In this document: piece after piece, positions 42,965 through 54,449 of the stretch | Position numbering within the stretch: position 1 is the stretch's first letter | Layout: each line of letters begins with the position of its first letter | The notes under the pieces: model-generated | The model's database searches: none | Told to the model about the DNA's origin: nothing | What the model saw: the letters and a program-made list of their open reading frames with translations, nothing else | Assembly (NCBI GenBank): GCA_034509755.1 | Contig: CM067543.1 | Coordinates: 51,392,653 to 51,456,652 of the forward strand | Direction of reading: 5' to 3' | Length of the DNA: 64,000 nt | Origin: Anisodus tanguticus | Lineage: Eukaryota > Streptophyta > Magnoliopsida > Solanales > Solanaceae | Made by a program: the position numbers and the translations under genes

Positions 42965-43480
42965 GGCCGATGAAATTAAATTCGAGGCCGCGCTTTTTTT
43001 TGTTTGTTTCTCTGTTTTCTGTTTACTGTTTTAAACAGCCGTGCAACGGATATTTTGTTGTTTTACTGTTTTATTGTTTTTTTTAACTAATATTGCATTT
43101 AGGCCGATGAAATTAAATTCGAGGCCGCGCTTTTTGTTTCGTTTCTCTCTTTTCTGTTTACTGTTTTAAACATCCGTGCAACGGATATCTTACTGTTTTA
43201 CTATTTTATTATTTTATTAATACCGCATGTAGGCCGATGAAATTGAATTCGAGGCCTCGCTTTTCTTTCGTCTCATTTCTCTATTTTCAGCACTGTTTTA
43301 AGTATCCGGGCAACGGATATTTTACTGTTTGTACTGTTTTAAAAACCGCGTCTTTTTCGGAAATTATATTTTCTCGCTTCTTTGTTTTACCGCCTTTCTC
43401 GCTTTATTTCTTGTTCCGATTTCATTTTTTGCTGATTTGAACACGATACCACATTGGCCGATGAAAAAATATCCGTCGAT
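42965..43480. repeat. Tandem array 2 in the solo LTR (about 130-137 bp, three copies plus a partial)
   Basis: GGCCGATGAAATTRAATTCG marks copies at 42965, 43102 and 43232, and a degenerate GGCCGATGAAA at 43456. Each copy continues with GAGGCCGCGCTTTTT, a TTTCTCTNTTTTCTG stretch and GTGCAACGGATAT. Confidence 0.82.
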
Positions 43481-44480
43481 TTTTGAGTCCTCCACAATTG
43501 TAAAGACGGAAAATAAAACTTCTGGGCAAGGATGAAACTTAAATCTTTTTCACCCGAGAGACCAATATGTTCGGTAGGCAAAGCAGCTAAAATGACCAAT
43601 GAGTCATATATTCGCAGCCACGACGTGATTGGAATGATATTTTCAAAATTTAAGTCTGAGCCCTCCGTAATCAGAACATTTATTGTTTTGGATACGGATC
43701 CGAAGTTATGTATATTCAATTGTTTCTAACCTTTTATTCTTGACAGCTGGCAAAGATAAAGTCAAAGAAGGCAAATACCCCTCGAAGATTATTTATTTTT
43801 GTTGTTGTCTTTTACTTTCTTTAATTCAGCTTTATTTTCATTCTGTATTGTAATATTATTGTACTCGTGAAATTATTGAAATATTTAGAATAGGTAGACA
43901 TAGAATTAATTAATAGGGTAGTCTAAAATTGGAAACCCATCGCTAGTTTATTTATTTTTAGGCTCGGTTAGTTTTAAAATTGAAAATCGCTAGTTTATTT
44001 ATTTTAGGCCTGTTGCCCATAATAATCACTTTGCATACATTCTTATCAATTTTGCCTACTTATATTTTTTTCAGCTTTACATGTATATTAATGCCATACA
44101 AATGCATACTTGTACAAAATGTATTATTTTATTAACACCTTGCAATATTATTTTTATATGTATAAAACATACATTTTTCTTAGCATAACAATTAACCTGA
44201 ATTTGATCGGATAACCGCAAGTTAGCGGATCTTAAAGGATGCCTAACCCCTTCCCTTTAGGATAATAAAGAACCCTTACCTAGAATTTCATTAGTTTCGT
44301 AGACCACAAAATTGGAGTTATTTTGTATTTTTTTTTTTTTGTAGTTAAAATTTAGGTGTCCTAATTCACCTTAGAATAATTAGGTGGCGACTCCTCAAGC
44401 AAGCATTTTTAATCCATCCGGAGGAAATCGACGCCATCGCGTCGCGAAGCCCGCGGGTCAAAATCGGGCGCGACACATAA

Positions 44481-45618
44481 ATATTACTTGAGATCACAGC
44501 ATCAGAAGACTCTACTTCCGGCCTACCCAGAAATGCATAATATTCACCATCACAAATCGTTCTGTCCCGACTATGCTCCTCTTTTTGAGACCTGAGAACC
44601 ACCTTTATTGAACTGATGTCCACCCATAGAAATCTGAGAACCAACACAGCCTGACTGAGCAATGCCCCTCGCTAAAGAACCATCTCATCTACCAGAAGAT
44701 GCCAAAGTCCTAGGGGTTTGGAACTTGGAACCATGCTGAGTCCCGCTCTATCTAGATCGAGGATAACCTCTCCTGAACTAGATGGACCACCTCGTCGGCT
44801 GGCCTAGAGAAAGAACATACATAAGAATGTCCAGCCCCACACCTACTTTTCCTGGAAGGGACACCTAAAGATATCTGCAATACAGACTGAACTTGATGGC
44901 TGGGGGATGAATGATAGGTCCTGGAAGACTGATCCCTACCTTGGTAACTTGAAGAACCACTAAACTGATTATGCTGACGGAGCCTCTTCTCAATAGACCC
45001 TCCAAATACCTGAACTGTGACAACCTCAACACTCATAGCATGATCCACAACTGTCTGAAAGGAAGACCACATAGCCACATGCTAAAGATAGTGAACATAA
45101 AGTGAAAGCACAAGTCCATTAACGAGCATACGAATTCTCTCTGCCTCTATAGAAATCAAGTGTGTCTCATATCTATCCAAGGATAAGAATCTGGCCTCAT
45201 ACTCAGCTACTGACACACCCATCTACCTTAAATGAGTGAACTCATCCCTGTGTTGATATCTCAAAATACAAGTCACATACTTCTCTAGGAAGACCTGGTA
45301 AAACTGAACCCACGTAAGTGGAGGCAAACTAGTTGTCCTGCTCTCAATAAAGTACCTTCACCAAGTCTTTGCATAATTGCGAAGCTGAAAAGATACATAG
45401 TATACGCCATGGGACTCAACAATCCCCATCTTATACAGCCTATCATGCATGTCAATGATGAACTCATAAGCATTCTCACTACGGGTACCATGAAACCTGG
45501 GCGGCTACATCTTCAGGAACCTACTAATGAGCTCCTGATCTCTAAGTGTCAAAGCTTGAACTACTACCGGCCTAGGAACGCCCTTATGGGCTAGAAAACC
45601 ATCAATACATGGGGCCAT
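44481..45618 (-). pseudogene. gag of the Tekay-like element
   Basis: From ATG at 45618 the minus strand reads a Gypsy gag. Landmarks are RFLKMQPPRFHGTRSENAYE, IIDMHDRLYKMGIVESHGVY, and the phrase LTWVQFYQVFLEKYV of the retrotransposon gag domain. A basic, serine-rich region follows, with a decayed CCHC zinc knuckle (CGAGHSYVC) near 44840. Several stops (for example in the AKTW region near 45357) break it. The text is cut at 44480 by the solo LTR, beyond which the protease remnant continues. Confidence 0.8.
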
Positions 45619-46214
45619 GATAACAACATGCTATATCTCATATATATGTCCCTGCTCGAGAGTATGCAACCCTGCCCTGGTATGAGATATACTAGGAGTA
45701 ACACCGCATGCTACCTGCTAGGCCTCAAGATAAAGAAGTATATGGGTTAGTGTGTCCTGAAGTGTTGGGTCAGATATAGCCTCTGGGGTGAGTCTGGACT
45801 AGCCCTAAACCTTCCACAACTGTTTGATCTGCCTCAGGATCATGCTTTAGAGAAATTGAGCATGCCCGTCTCTATCCAGCCGCAGGAGCCCTACCCCTAG
45901 CTGGTACCGCACCACGGTCTCTAGCTCAGCCACGACCTCTCGTTCATTCTCGTCCTCGAGTGCAGGCCCCAACAGCGGGCTCGCCATCCCTCACAAGATC
46001 AACTCGTGTCCTCACAATCTGTGAGAGAATAGAATGAATCAGATACTAATTCAAACTTTTTAGATACCAATTTGAATAAAATAGCACAAAATAATGAAGA
46101 AATTTGAAGTTTCTTAAATACCTCCATAGCCTCTGGCAGATAAGTACGGAGCTCTTCGTACCCATCTCTAAAACTCTACTAGACATGCTCTTGTACTTAT
46201 AGACTGGGTAACCT

Positions 46215-46232
46215 AGGGCTCCGATACCAACT
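46215..46232 (-). other. Primer binding site (initiator Met tRNA)
   Basis: Directly inside the 5' LTR the minus strand reads AGTTGGTATCGGAGCCCTAG. TGGTATCGGAGC matches the usual TGGTATCAGAGC complement of plant initiator-methionine tRNA with one change. This fixes the element's orientation. Confidence 0.88.
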
Positions 46233-48809
46233 TGTCATGACCCAAAACCGTTAAGTCGTACGGGCACCTACCATTTTCCACCTCTGTAGGAGAACCCTTC
46301 CCTTAATCGGTAATCCATCAACAAATAAGTAAATAAAGCAGAATAATTTGAAGTCTAACCCATGTCATAAAAACTAAGTACGGAGATACGAATACTAATA
46401 CAATCTAAGGATAGTGGTCTAAAATAGTACAAGAGCTACTAATCAATATGTCTGAATAGTATATAAGTCTCGAAAATAGAAATATTGTCTAGAAATCAAA
46501 ATAAGACAAGTAGTAGAGAAGGAGTCTCCGGGCAGCGGATCCATCCAGTATGCTCCCCTTAGAAGACTCAATAGATAGCCCTGGGATCAATCGAGGTACA
46601 GAAGTGGTACTAGTCTCATACTCTGCACTCAAAAGAATGCAACAAGGTAGTATCACTACAAATACTATGTACTGGTAGATATCATAAGCCGACAACAGTT
46701 AGCTAACATATGCATAAGAAAGAAACTGAAGAATAGACATGCTCGCAATCAAGTATAAATAATATTACGGTTTAAGAATAATTAGCCCAAAAGTAGAGAA
46801 TCAAGTCAGGATCCAAGTATATAAATGTAATGATGAGTAAATATCAATGTAATGCAATGTCCAATGTAATATCGGTACACACATGCTCTATGCGGAATAT
46901 ATCATCGTCCCAGTAGTCATGACCCATATGGGGCCCGTGAAGTCCATATACCAGTCACTATGTATCACTCAGTCTAGAGACGACTCTTCCACCAAATTCC
47001 CCTAGCCATTTTGTATCACTCAGCATAGAATGACAATATGTAACAAGTATCACTGTTGTTTCTTTCTTCTTTATCACCGTCACGCCAATCACAGATAGTA
47101 TCTATATCATGGAATGCAAGGCAATGACAATATCAAGTGTATCAAGTAATCTCAAACCATGTCATACATGGACACATATCACAACATTAAGCCCAAATCA
47201 AGTCATTTCCTCTATCTATGATTATATCTAAATAAGTGAGAGACGACTATATCATATGTACGATATGACAACTATGTACAAATCCAATAACTACAAAGAT
47301 GCAACAAGTCACATTCAATCAATAATAACCAACCTAATTAATATGTCACAACTCTGTATCCGAAGGTTTACATATTTTCTCCAACAGAATTTAACTACAC
47401 ATACATTTCGCTAACCGAAGTCTAACCAGAAGGTAAGTCATAACCTACCTGGAATACCGAGCGGGAGTTACTACCAATCACACTTGCACATTGTCCTTTC
47501 GCGGATCACGGTCGTACTCAAAGTCTAATATTATCGAAATCTAAGTTAGAGCATAAAATTAACAACACCCATAACATTAAACTATCCTTCGAACCCAACC
47601 CAACTATGGGAAAATGGGGAAAGTGGGCCTACAAGGGTAAAACGGTAATTAAAGTGTGAAATTGGTAAATTAATGTTCTAGAAGTTCAATTCTACTCTCC
47701 AATTGCTTAATTAGAACAATAATAGGTTAATTACCTTATTCAAGTAAAAAAAAACAATTAGTATAAACCATAGAATTCTCCCCAAATCTACAAAAGGTTT
47801 AAATATGAAATTGATCAATAAATTTACATCTACTAGTCCATTACATCACTAATATATAATTCCATAGTCATAAACCAGTTCATAACCCCCAATTCAAGCG
47901 CTCTTATTCTCAACAAGCCAAACCTTCTTTCCCACTCCCCAAAACATGGATTAAAGTTTAAAATAAAGGAATATTAGTAGAATTTTCTAGGTTTAGGGTT
48001 TAGAAATTACATATGAGAAGAATCTTGAAGAAACGCCTTGAATCTCTCAAAATCGAGTTAAGAGCATGAAAAAATCGAAATGGGGACAAAGGAAATCACA
48101 CAAGGATTTTATCATTGTTTGCTATAGTGCCTCTTTCGTGTTCGCGTGACCCAACTCGCGATCACGAAGGGTTAACCCGACCCGACCCAGAAATACACTT
48201 CGTGAGAGATACTACGCGATCACGAAGCACTGCGACTCGCTCTCCCCCAGGCACATGTCCACACAATCGCGTCCAACACCACCGCGATCGTGAGAGCCTG
48301 AATCAGGCTCTCGATCGCGCCCCCTTCCTCGCGATAGCGAAGAGGGAAACTAGAACAGTAACACCGGTTTTTTTTTTTTTTCTCTCTAACTTTGACTCAA
48401 CCCTCGGAAATCATTCAAACACCAAATAACACAAACCAAATATGCAAACACATGTAAAAACACGCTACAGACTCACTCGTGGTCTCAAAATTTTCATCGG
48501 AGGTCTATTTTACCGAGTCAACCCCCAACGGCCAAAACTAACCTTCCAACCCAATACCAAAAATGCTCTCGAGTGTCTTGGGCACCTAACCAACTATCCC
48601 ACCAAGTCCTAATTGACCCTCCGAACCTCACGGAATCGACAGAATTTCGATAAAGGTCTGTTTACACAAAAGACAACTACATGTCAACACTTACATTATT
48701 TAAGGTTCTAATTTCTCGACTTCTACTAGAATCGTATGATATCTTAGTGAATCCAGTCGATAGGGGTAAAATAGTCAAAATACACGTAATGACGGAATAG
48801 GTCATTACA
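46233..48809 (-). repeat. 5' LTR of the Tekay-like element (2577 bp)
   Basis: The LTR runs from TGTCATGACCC to GGTCATTACA on the plus strand, and reads TGTAATGACC to GACA on the minus strand. Such long LTRs are usual for Tekay/Del chromoviruses. Its right edge lies inside the CACTA transposase gene, whose reading ends exactly at 48810. Confidence 0.9.
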
Positions 48810-48974
48810 CTTGTTTCACACATAACGCTTAAGCTTGCACAAAAACCTCTCAATTTCGTACATCCAATGATATTGTACTGATCCCTCGTACATAGCCTCT
48901 CGTGGTTAATGCACAACCAAATGTATCATAACATCGAAAAAAGCAGGTGAAAAGATCATCTCAAGCTTACATAA

Positions 48975-49051
48975 TAAAAAAGGACAACCAGGTGCACTAA
49001 GCTCTCGCTATACGCGGGGTCCGGGGAAGGGCCGGACCACAATGTCTATTG
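48975..49051 (-). mobile_element. Truncated Au SINE inside the TNP2 coding region
   Basis: The plus strand reads AGGACAACCAGGTGCACTAA, then CTATACGCGGGGTCCGGGGA and GGGCCGGACCAC, the 3' half of the Au SINE in reverse. The TNP2 reading flows into it from LERDIIII and out of it at LCKLEMIFSPAFFDVM, so it interrupted an exon. Confidence 0.8.
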
Positions 49052-50308
49052 TATCCCTTTCAATATGATAATTATATCCCTTTCAAGTTGTTCTAAGTCT
49101 ATCTCTTTTTAATGTCTTACAACATAATCGTTGGAAGAAATGGCCCAACTCAATGAGTGATGAAGAGACATCTTTATTTACAAATCCACGGAGAGCAATA
49201 GGCAGCATTCGCTGTAACAAAACATGATAGTCATGACTTTTGAGCCTACTTATCTAACCATCATCCACACTTACACACCCTGAGATATTTGAAGCATAAC
49301 CATCAGGAAATTTAACAGATTTTTAAAATGCCCAAAATTCTTTTTTCTCCTTTTTGTCATATTATAACAAGCAACTGACATTGTATAACTAGAACCATCT
49401 TTCTGCAACCATAGTTCTTTTCTTATTTTCATATCCTTAAGATCTCTTCTTGCTTTATATGTGTCCTTAGTTTTTCCATCAATATTCAATAATGTCCCCG
49501 AAATACTATCACAAATATTTTTTTCTATGTGCATGACATCTAAATTATGCCGCAACTTCAAGCTCTTCCAGTATGGTAAATCAAATAAAATACTTCTCCT
49601 CACTCAATTTAATTCTTCAGGAAGACGTTTCTTGTTCTTATTATTTGATTGTTTTCCTGATTTATAAGTACTGAGAAAATCCAATTGTTGTAAGACATCA
49701 TCTCCTGAGAGCTCTTTGGCTTCACTCTTTGTTCCTTCTTCCCATCAAATTTTTTACTTTTTCTCCATGAGTGACTAGGTTCAAGATATCGACGGTGACC
49801 CATATAACAAATTTTACTTCTTATCTTTTGTGAAGGTGCATCCTTATTGCAAGTAGGACATGCCATGTAGCCCTTAGTGCTCCATCCAGATAAATTACCT
49901 AATTCATAAAAAAATATAATATATGTTCAGTAATAGTTTATAAATAAACTATAACATAGCACCTGCAGAAGAACAAAATTCTCTACAGGAATGGATGGAT
50001 TCAATTTTTGCAAATGTTGTTTATGTTCCTTGTCCACGTAGGGCATAAGCGAGTAATCATTTTCTTGTACTTCCTTTGGTAAAAAGGTTTCATTTTCTAG
50101 TTTTTTCTGGTGTCTTTTAAAATGTCAACTATGTCATTTTATCTTAGTTTTTCTACTGGCTGGTGCATTCTGGCTCTACTAAATTAGCAAAAGAGTGTGT
50201 GTTTTTTTTTTTTGGATAATCAAGCAAGAGAGTTTGTTGTCAGTGTTTCATAAAATTACTCGTAAGAAACATTTGCCTTTGTAACTAGTATCTAGCTTAT
50301 GTGTACAG

Positions 50309-50445
50309 TTATTGAAAAAGTTGAAGGGCAAGGTGAATCTTGGCATGGTCATGTCACTGCAGTAACTGTGGCTCCTGAATATCGGACGTAGCAATTAGCC
50401 AAGAAATTGATGAACCTGCTGGAAGATGTCAGTGATAAGATATAA
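50309..50445 (+). pseudogene. Captured fragment of NAA20 (NatB N-terminal acetyltransferase catalytic subunit)
   Basis: NAA20 acetylates protein N-termini starting Met-Asp/Glu/Asn. The plus strand after an intron-like ...TGTACAG border reads KVEGQGESWHGHVTAVTVAP, then EYR, a stop in place of Gln, and QLAKKLMNLLEDVSDKI. This is the acetyl-CoA-binding core of the GNAT fold (the RRQQLAKKLM loop). The preceding AG acceptor suggests that genomic DNA, not cDNA, was captured. Only about 45 codons remain, with TAG at 50391-50393 and TAA at 50443-50445. It lies antisense to TNP2 inside its intron. Confidence 0.85.
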
Positions 50446-51119
50446 GCAACTATACTGGGGGAAAACTATTTTCTGCTAAAATTACATTGCTGAGAGATTA
50501 ATGCCTGTGATAATTAGAACCCTGGAAATAAAACCAAATTGATAATTACACTCATGCTTTATATTATATGGAGTGTCCAGAGAATACATTTCTCATCACT
50601 AAAATTCTTAATTGTTTGGTATTTTGATTAACAGAAATGCCAAAATTTAAAAATCGAAGACCGAACTTCCGAAAAATATAAATCGACAAACCGAATTAAT
50701 TCGGTCTGGTCCAGTTTTTCAGTTTTATACCACATTCCCTTCTAAAATATAAGCATGAATATGCCAACCGAGGAGAAACATCAGTTTCTTTATGGCAAAT
50801 CACTCTGTAATCTGATACCTAGAAGGGAAGCATCAGCAAAAGCAAATTTCAAAGCATAGTTCCGAAAAAAGCACATGATGTATCCTTGACTAGAGGCTAT
50901 TGGCCACACAAACATATCATTCATGTGTCCTCAACATATTCCAAGCATGTGTTTTGAGGCACCTTTGTTTTTCCCCCAAAGGCAGTATTATGATTTGAAA
51001 TCTTGTAAAGGAGGAACCAGACCGGACATTTTCCCATGCATGGGTCGTAGAAGGGAAGACATGAAACTTGAAATAATACATGCATTATCATAAAACCCAA
51101 TGCATGATGGACTATGTTG

Positions 51120-51347
51120 TTAAAGAACAATGTCTTCAGAAGTGTCCAAGTTCAGGATCAACTGCATGCCATACTGGTCATAGAGAGGAAAGTATAAACC
51201 AGAGTTAACACTAGCACAGTTATTGTCCCCAAGTAAACTGAAAAATAGAGAAAAAGTTGTTCTTTTTTTTTTTCCAGATAAGTAAAGCAGAACAAACAAA
51301 GTTCTTAAAGATATCTTTAGAAATAGATCAATGTTCTTTACCCTCAT
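51120..51347 (-). other. Unassigned open frame in the TNP2 intron
   Basis: The minus strand reads SLLGDNNCASVNSGLYFPLY then DQYGMQLILNLDTSEDIVL before a stop. It looks more protein-like than chance, and a TTTTTCAG-type border precedes SLLGD. I do not recognise the family. It could be a second captured exon. Confidence 0.3.
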
Positions 51348-52927
51348 CCATGTCCTTGTGTTTCATTGGGAATGCACATCAATCACTTAGAATATCTAAG
51401 AGTTCAACTGAATAGAGACTGAAATTGTGACACTGTTGTCATCTAAGATGGTTGAACCGAACTGACTGGCAAACAACTGAATCTCCAATTATCATTTTTA
51501 ATTTAGATAAGGAATCAGCAGAGCAAACAGTAAATAGAATAGGCTCCATCAAATCCTTTTACAATATTATATTAATAGTCCAATCGATAAATAGAATAGA
51601 TTATCTAGACATCTATGAAAGTAAAGAATTTAAGAACTTACCATAAGCTGGAAAGTCATTTATGGTCCATTAAACAGCGACATGCAGCTTGAAGCACTTC
51701 CAGGTTGATGCATCAAATGTCTCTGCACCATCACTCCATAACTCTTTCAATTCATCAATCAAAGGACGCAAATAAACATCAATGTCCTTTCCTGGTGCTT
51801 GAGGACCAGGAATAAGCAATGACATTATCATAAATGGATCATTAAAACATTTTCAAGGAGGAAGATTATAAGGAGCAAGAATCACAGGCACATACTATAC
51901 GATGTGCACATGTTACCGAATTGATTAAAACCATCAGTTGCAAGACCGAGTCTAATATTACGAGGTTCTTGTGCAAACCAGTGATGATTCTTGTCAAACT
52001 CTTTCCATGCTTCAGAATCAGCGGGATGCCATAACATATTCGCCTCATCGAGATTTTTTTATTTATGCCACCTCATGTCCACACTTGTTTTTATAGACAT
52101 AAATAATCTTTGAAGTCTCGGCATAAACGGAAAATACAGCAAGACTTTATGAGGAATCTTTTTATCCCTTCCATTATCAGTTTTCCAGCTCGAAGTACCA
52201 CAATGTGGACACTCTTGCCTATCTTTATGTTCAGCCCAATACAACACACAATCATTTTTGCAAGCATGGATAGAAATGTATCCTAATCCCAAACTTTGTA
52301 GCATATTTTTAGCATCATAATATGACTTACGAAGTGTCTCACCATTAGGCAATGCCTCTTTTAGTAATTCGAGCAACATATCAAATGATTTATTACTCCA
52401 TTGATTGTACACTTTCAAGTGCAGCAACTTCACAAGAAACAAAAGCTTCAAGAATTTCTTACATCCCGGGTATAATTCGTGTTCAGCAATTTATCAAAAT
52501 TATTAGCTTTTTTCTCACTCGTATTACCACATACACTATTACCAGTTGTTGTCTCCTCTGAAAAACTGGCAAACGATCTTCCACAGGCCTCTTCTAGCAT
52601 AGTGCAAATTCCATCATCGTTATCATGTTCTTCACGTTCATCTTCATTGTAAATTGCTTCACTTTTATCTCTCCTTTGTGATTGTTCCCCATGGTATATC
52701 CATTGCACGTAATCATTCATAATTCCTTTCATCAACAAGCCGTCATACACTACTTCTTGAGTTTGAAAATTTATATTTAAGCAGTCTTGGCAGGGACATC
52801 GAACTTTAGAGTTTCGATCAAAGCGAGACCGAACAAGTTTCATAAACGATAGGACACCCTCAACATATTTTTTAGAGAACTTTGATTCATTCATCCATCC
52901 TTTATCCATGAAAATCGAACGTCCCAT

Positions 52928-53654
52928 AATTCCTATCTATCCCAAACCAAAGTAAATTAAGTTAGTGCCAATCAATCCTTATACAAACATCAATTTGTTC
53001 CTTATGACAAATCAGATCATAAAACAACGTTGTGGATCATTCAATTGTAATGGTACTTGAGAAAACTTGAAAATATTAAGGTGAAAATGTAGTATTAACA
53101 AGCTCTACTAATCCAATTTATCAATTGTAATCCATGAAGACATGTCCTTAAATCCAATTCAATATCTTATTCTGAAAAGAATTTAAAGTGGCAAAAAACT
53201 TAATCCAAATTATAATGATTTGGAAGAACCGACGATCATTAACTTGCCGCAATTCTTTTAATGAAATCCAAACTATAAAAGTTGATATAGTGAATCAATG
53301 AAGTCTTTTTACAAACTTAATACAGTAGAACTCTATGAAATTCAACGAAAAAGTAGTGGCCCGCTAACTAAAAAGTTTCTACTCGTATTCTTCCTGCAAA
53401 TCAGTCCAAGAGCCCATACAAGAATGTGACCTCTTTAATTTCTTCCGCAAAGTGTCACACAACTTTCCTGAGAAGCCCCAAAATAATTTTTATTCCGAAA
53501 ACCAGATATTGAGGGCGTGGAATGCTGCTGCACTTTCAAAGGTATCCGTCAATTAAGTTTTAGCCTCGCAAAAAAATTATAAAAAATAATCCATTATGCG
53601 GAAATTGACCCAAAATTTAGGATTTATATTGCAAAAAATTGGCCACCATTCATG
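52928..53654. other. 5' region of the CACTA element, no gene
   Basis: This lies between the TNP2 start and the subterminal repeats and presumably holds the transposase promoter. It is AT-rich; no specific element was recognised. Confidence 0.45.
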
Positions 53655-53850
53655 ACGATTCTGACGGATTATCATAAAGTACAGGCCTTGTCGTAATCCT
53701 AGTGATTCTGACATATCGTCATAAAATTCATCAGATTATCTTGTCACAATTCTGATATACATATGAGATTTTACACCAAATTATGACGATTGTTATAAAT
53801 TGACCACCGAATCTTGACGGTCGTCAGAAATTGATAACCAAATGACGACA
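53655..53850. repeat. Subterminal repeats of the CACTA element
   Basis: Short words of the type TGACGATTCTGACG, CGTCATAA, TGACGATTGT, TGACGGTCGTCA and ATGACGACAGTG recur about eight times in both orientations. Dense subterminal repeats like these mark CACTA ends and bind the transposase. The minus strand starts with CACTG rather than CACTA near 53853, so the true terminus is uncertain. Confidence 0.6.
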
Positions 53851-53954
53851 GTGTTAAAAACTTGAAGTATAGATATATCAAAAATATATTTTTTCTTTAA
53901 AATAGATCCAAATTGGCCCAAATCGACTCAAAATATGACTCCAAAATTGATATA

Positions 53955-54132
53955 AAAAGGGCAGCCCGATGCACTAAGCTTCCGCTTTGCGCGGAGTCCG
54001 GGGAACGACCGAACCATAAGGGTCTATTGTATGCAACCTTACCTTGCATTTCTGCAAGAGGCTGGAGGTCACGGCTTGAACCTGTGACTTCCGGGTCACA
54101 TGGCAACAACTTTACCTCCAAGGCTCCCTTCA
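53955..54132 (-). mobile_element. Au SINE, near full length (178 bp), with 17-bp target duplication
   Basis: Minus-strand order is GGGAGCCTTGGAGGTAAAG (A-box region), GTTGCCATGTGACC, GGTTCAAGCC (B box), CTCTTGCAGAAATGCAAGGT, ACAATAGACCCTTATGGTTC, CCCCGGACTCCGCGCAAAGC and TTAGTGCATCGGGCTGCCC, the Au SINE consensus order. ACTCCAAAATTGATATA occurs on both sides (53938-53954 and 54133-54149). A short T-tail is present. Confidence 0.93.
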
Positions 54133-54149
54133 ACTCCAAAATTGATATA

Positions 54150-54449
54150 CAACCTTCTAATAAGTGTTAGAACCAGTTCTTCGCTAAGTCGTACTAATTG
54201 ATGAACTACTATCAAAGATAAAATGAAAAAAAGGCTCAAATATGTCATCGAACTATCGAAAATGTCTCATTTATGCCACTCGTCAATAGTTTGACTCATA
54301 TATGTCATCGTCATTACAAAAATGGCTCATCCATACCATTTTTTATGAACACGAGTTTTACAATACCAGATATGACACATGACCTCCAATAGAGGTCCAC
54401 GTCGTATGAAAACCAACCCAATTTTAAATCTCAAAATTAATAAAAAGTT
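54150..54449. other. Repeat-like stretch before the Copia fragment
   Basis: The phrase CTCATATATGTCATCG and variants (CTCAAATATGTCATCGAACT) recur, as in a common solanaceous repeat. Neither an end nor the LTR of the following Copia element could be placed here. Confidence 0.35.

Larger units (their letters stand above)
41306..44475 (+). mobile_element. Solo LTR (3170 bp) of another retrotransposon, with CATAA duplication
   Basis: It begins TGTTGACACCCAATTTTGTC and ends GGTCAAAATCGGGCGCGACA. CATAA is present on both sides (41301-41305 and 44476-44480). No internal coding or second LTR is present, so LTR-LTR recombination removed the body. It lies between gag and protease of the Tekay-like element. 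The likely promoter and leader region is CT-rich (about 41820-42050), and two tandem arrays follow. Confidence 0.92.
35049..48809 (-). mobile_element. Tekay/Del-like Ty3/Gypsy element with nested insertions (13.8 kb)
   Basis: Two related LTRs start TGTCAYGAYCC on the plus strand and end TTACA: 35049-38909 (with inserts) and 46233-48809. Between them the minus strand reads gag, protease remnant, reverse transcriptase and RNase H in Gypsy order. Just inside the right LTR lies the initiator-tRNA primer site. Integrase and the polypurine tract are missing next to the left LTR. A solo LTR sits between gag and protease, and a hAT-like element with an associated inversion sits in the left LTR. The outer flanks (ATATA left, CTTGT right) do not match, so the two LTRs may not belong to one simple insertion. 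All frames are broken. Confidence 0.85.
49899..51641 (-). other. TNP2 intron, with foreign pieces
   Basis: The intron is bounded by a GT donor after GCTTATG and an ATTAG acceptor before GTAATTTA. At 1743 bp it holds a fragment of the host gene NAA20 (50309-50445, plus strand), a short AT-rich MITE-like piece with CCGAATTAATTCGG (about 50640-50740), and an unassigned minus-strand frame at 51120-51347. Confidence 0.7.
48810..52927 (-). pseudogene. CACTA (En/Spm) transposon TNP2-type transposase, broken
   Basis: TNP2 proteins excise and insert CACTA transposons. The minus-strand reading starts at 52927 with the transposase-associated domain (DKGWMNESKFSKKYVEGV, then VRCPCQDCLN). A frameshift near 52480 separates it from the core (ELYPGCKKFLK; HACKNDCVLYWAEHKDRQEC). 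The text continues ANMLWHPADSEAWKEF and TDGFNQFGNM (about 52030-51890), then WTINDFPAYG. An intron follows (donor 51641, acceptor 49899) with frame kept: NLSGWSTKGYMACPTCNKD. Next come KICYMGHRRYLEPSHSWRK and LRHNLDVMHIEKNICDSISG (about 49545). The C-terminal part is cut by an Au SINE piece at about 48975-49051 and ends at 48810 in LCKLKRYV, where the Gypsy LTR begins. Stops are frequent. Family identity is firm. Confidence 0.88.

Noticed and set aside
48115..48429. 104-residue plus-strand protein
   Set aside because: It lies wholly within a Gypsy LTR and is antisense to it; no domain is present.
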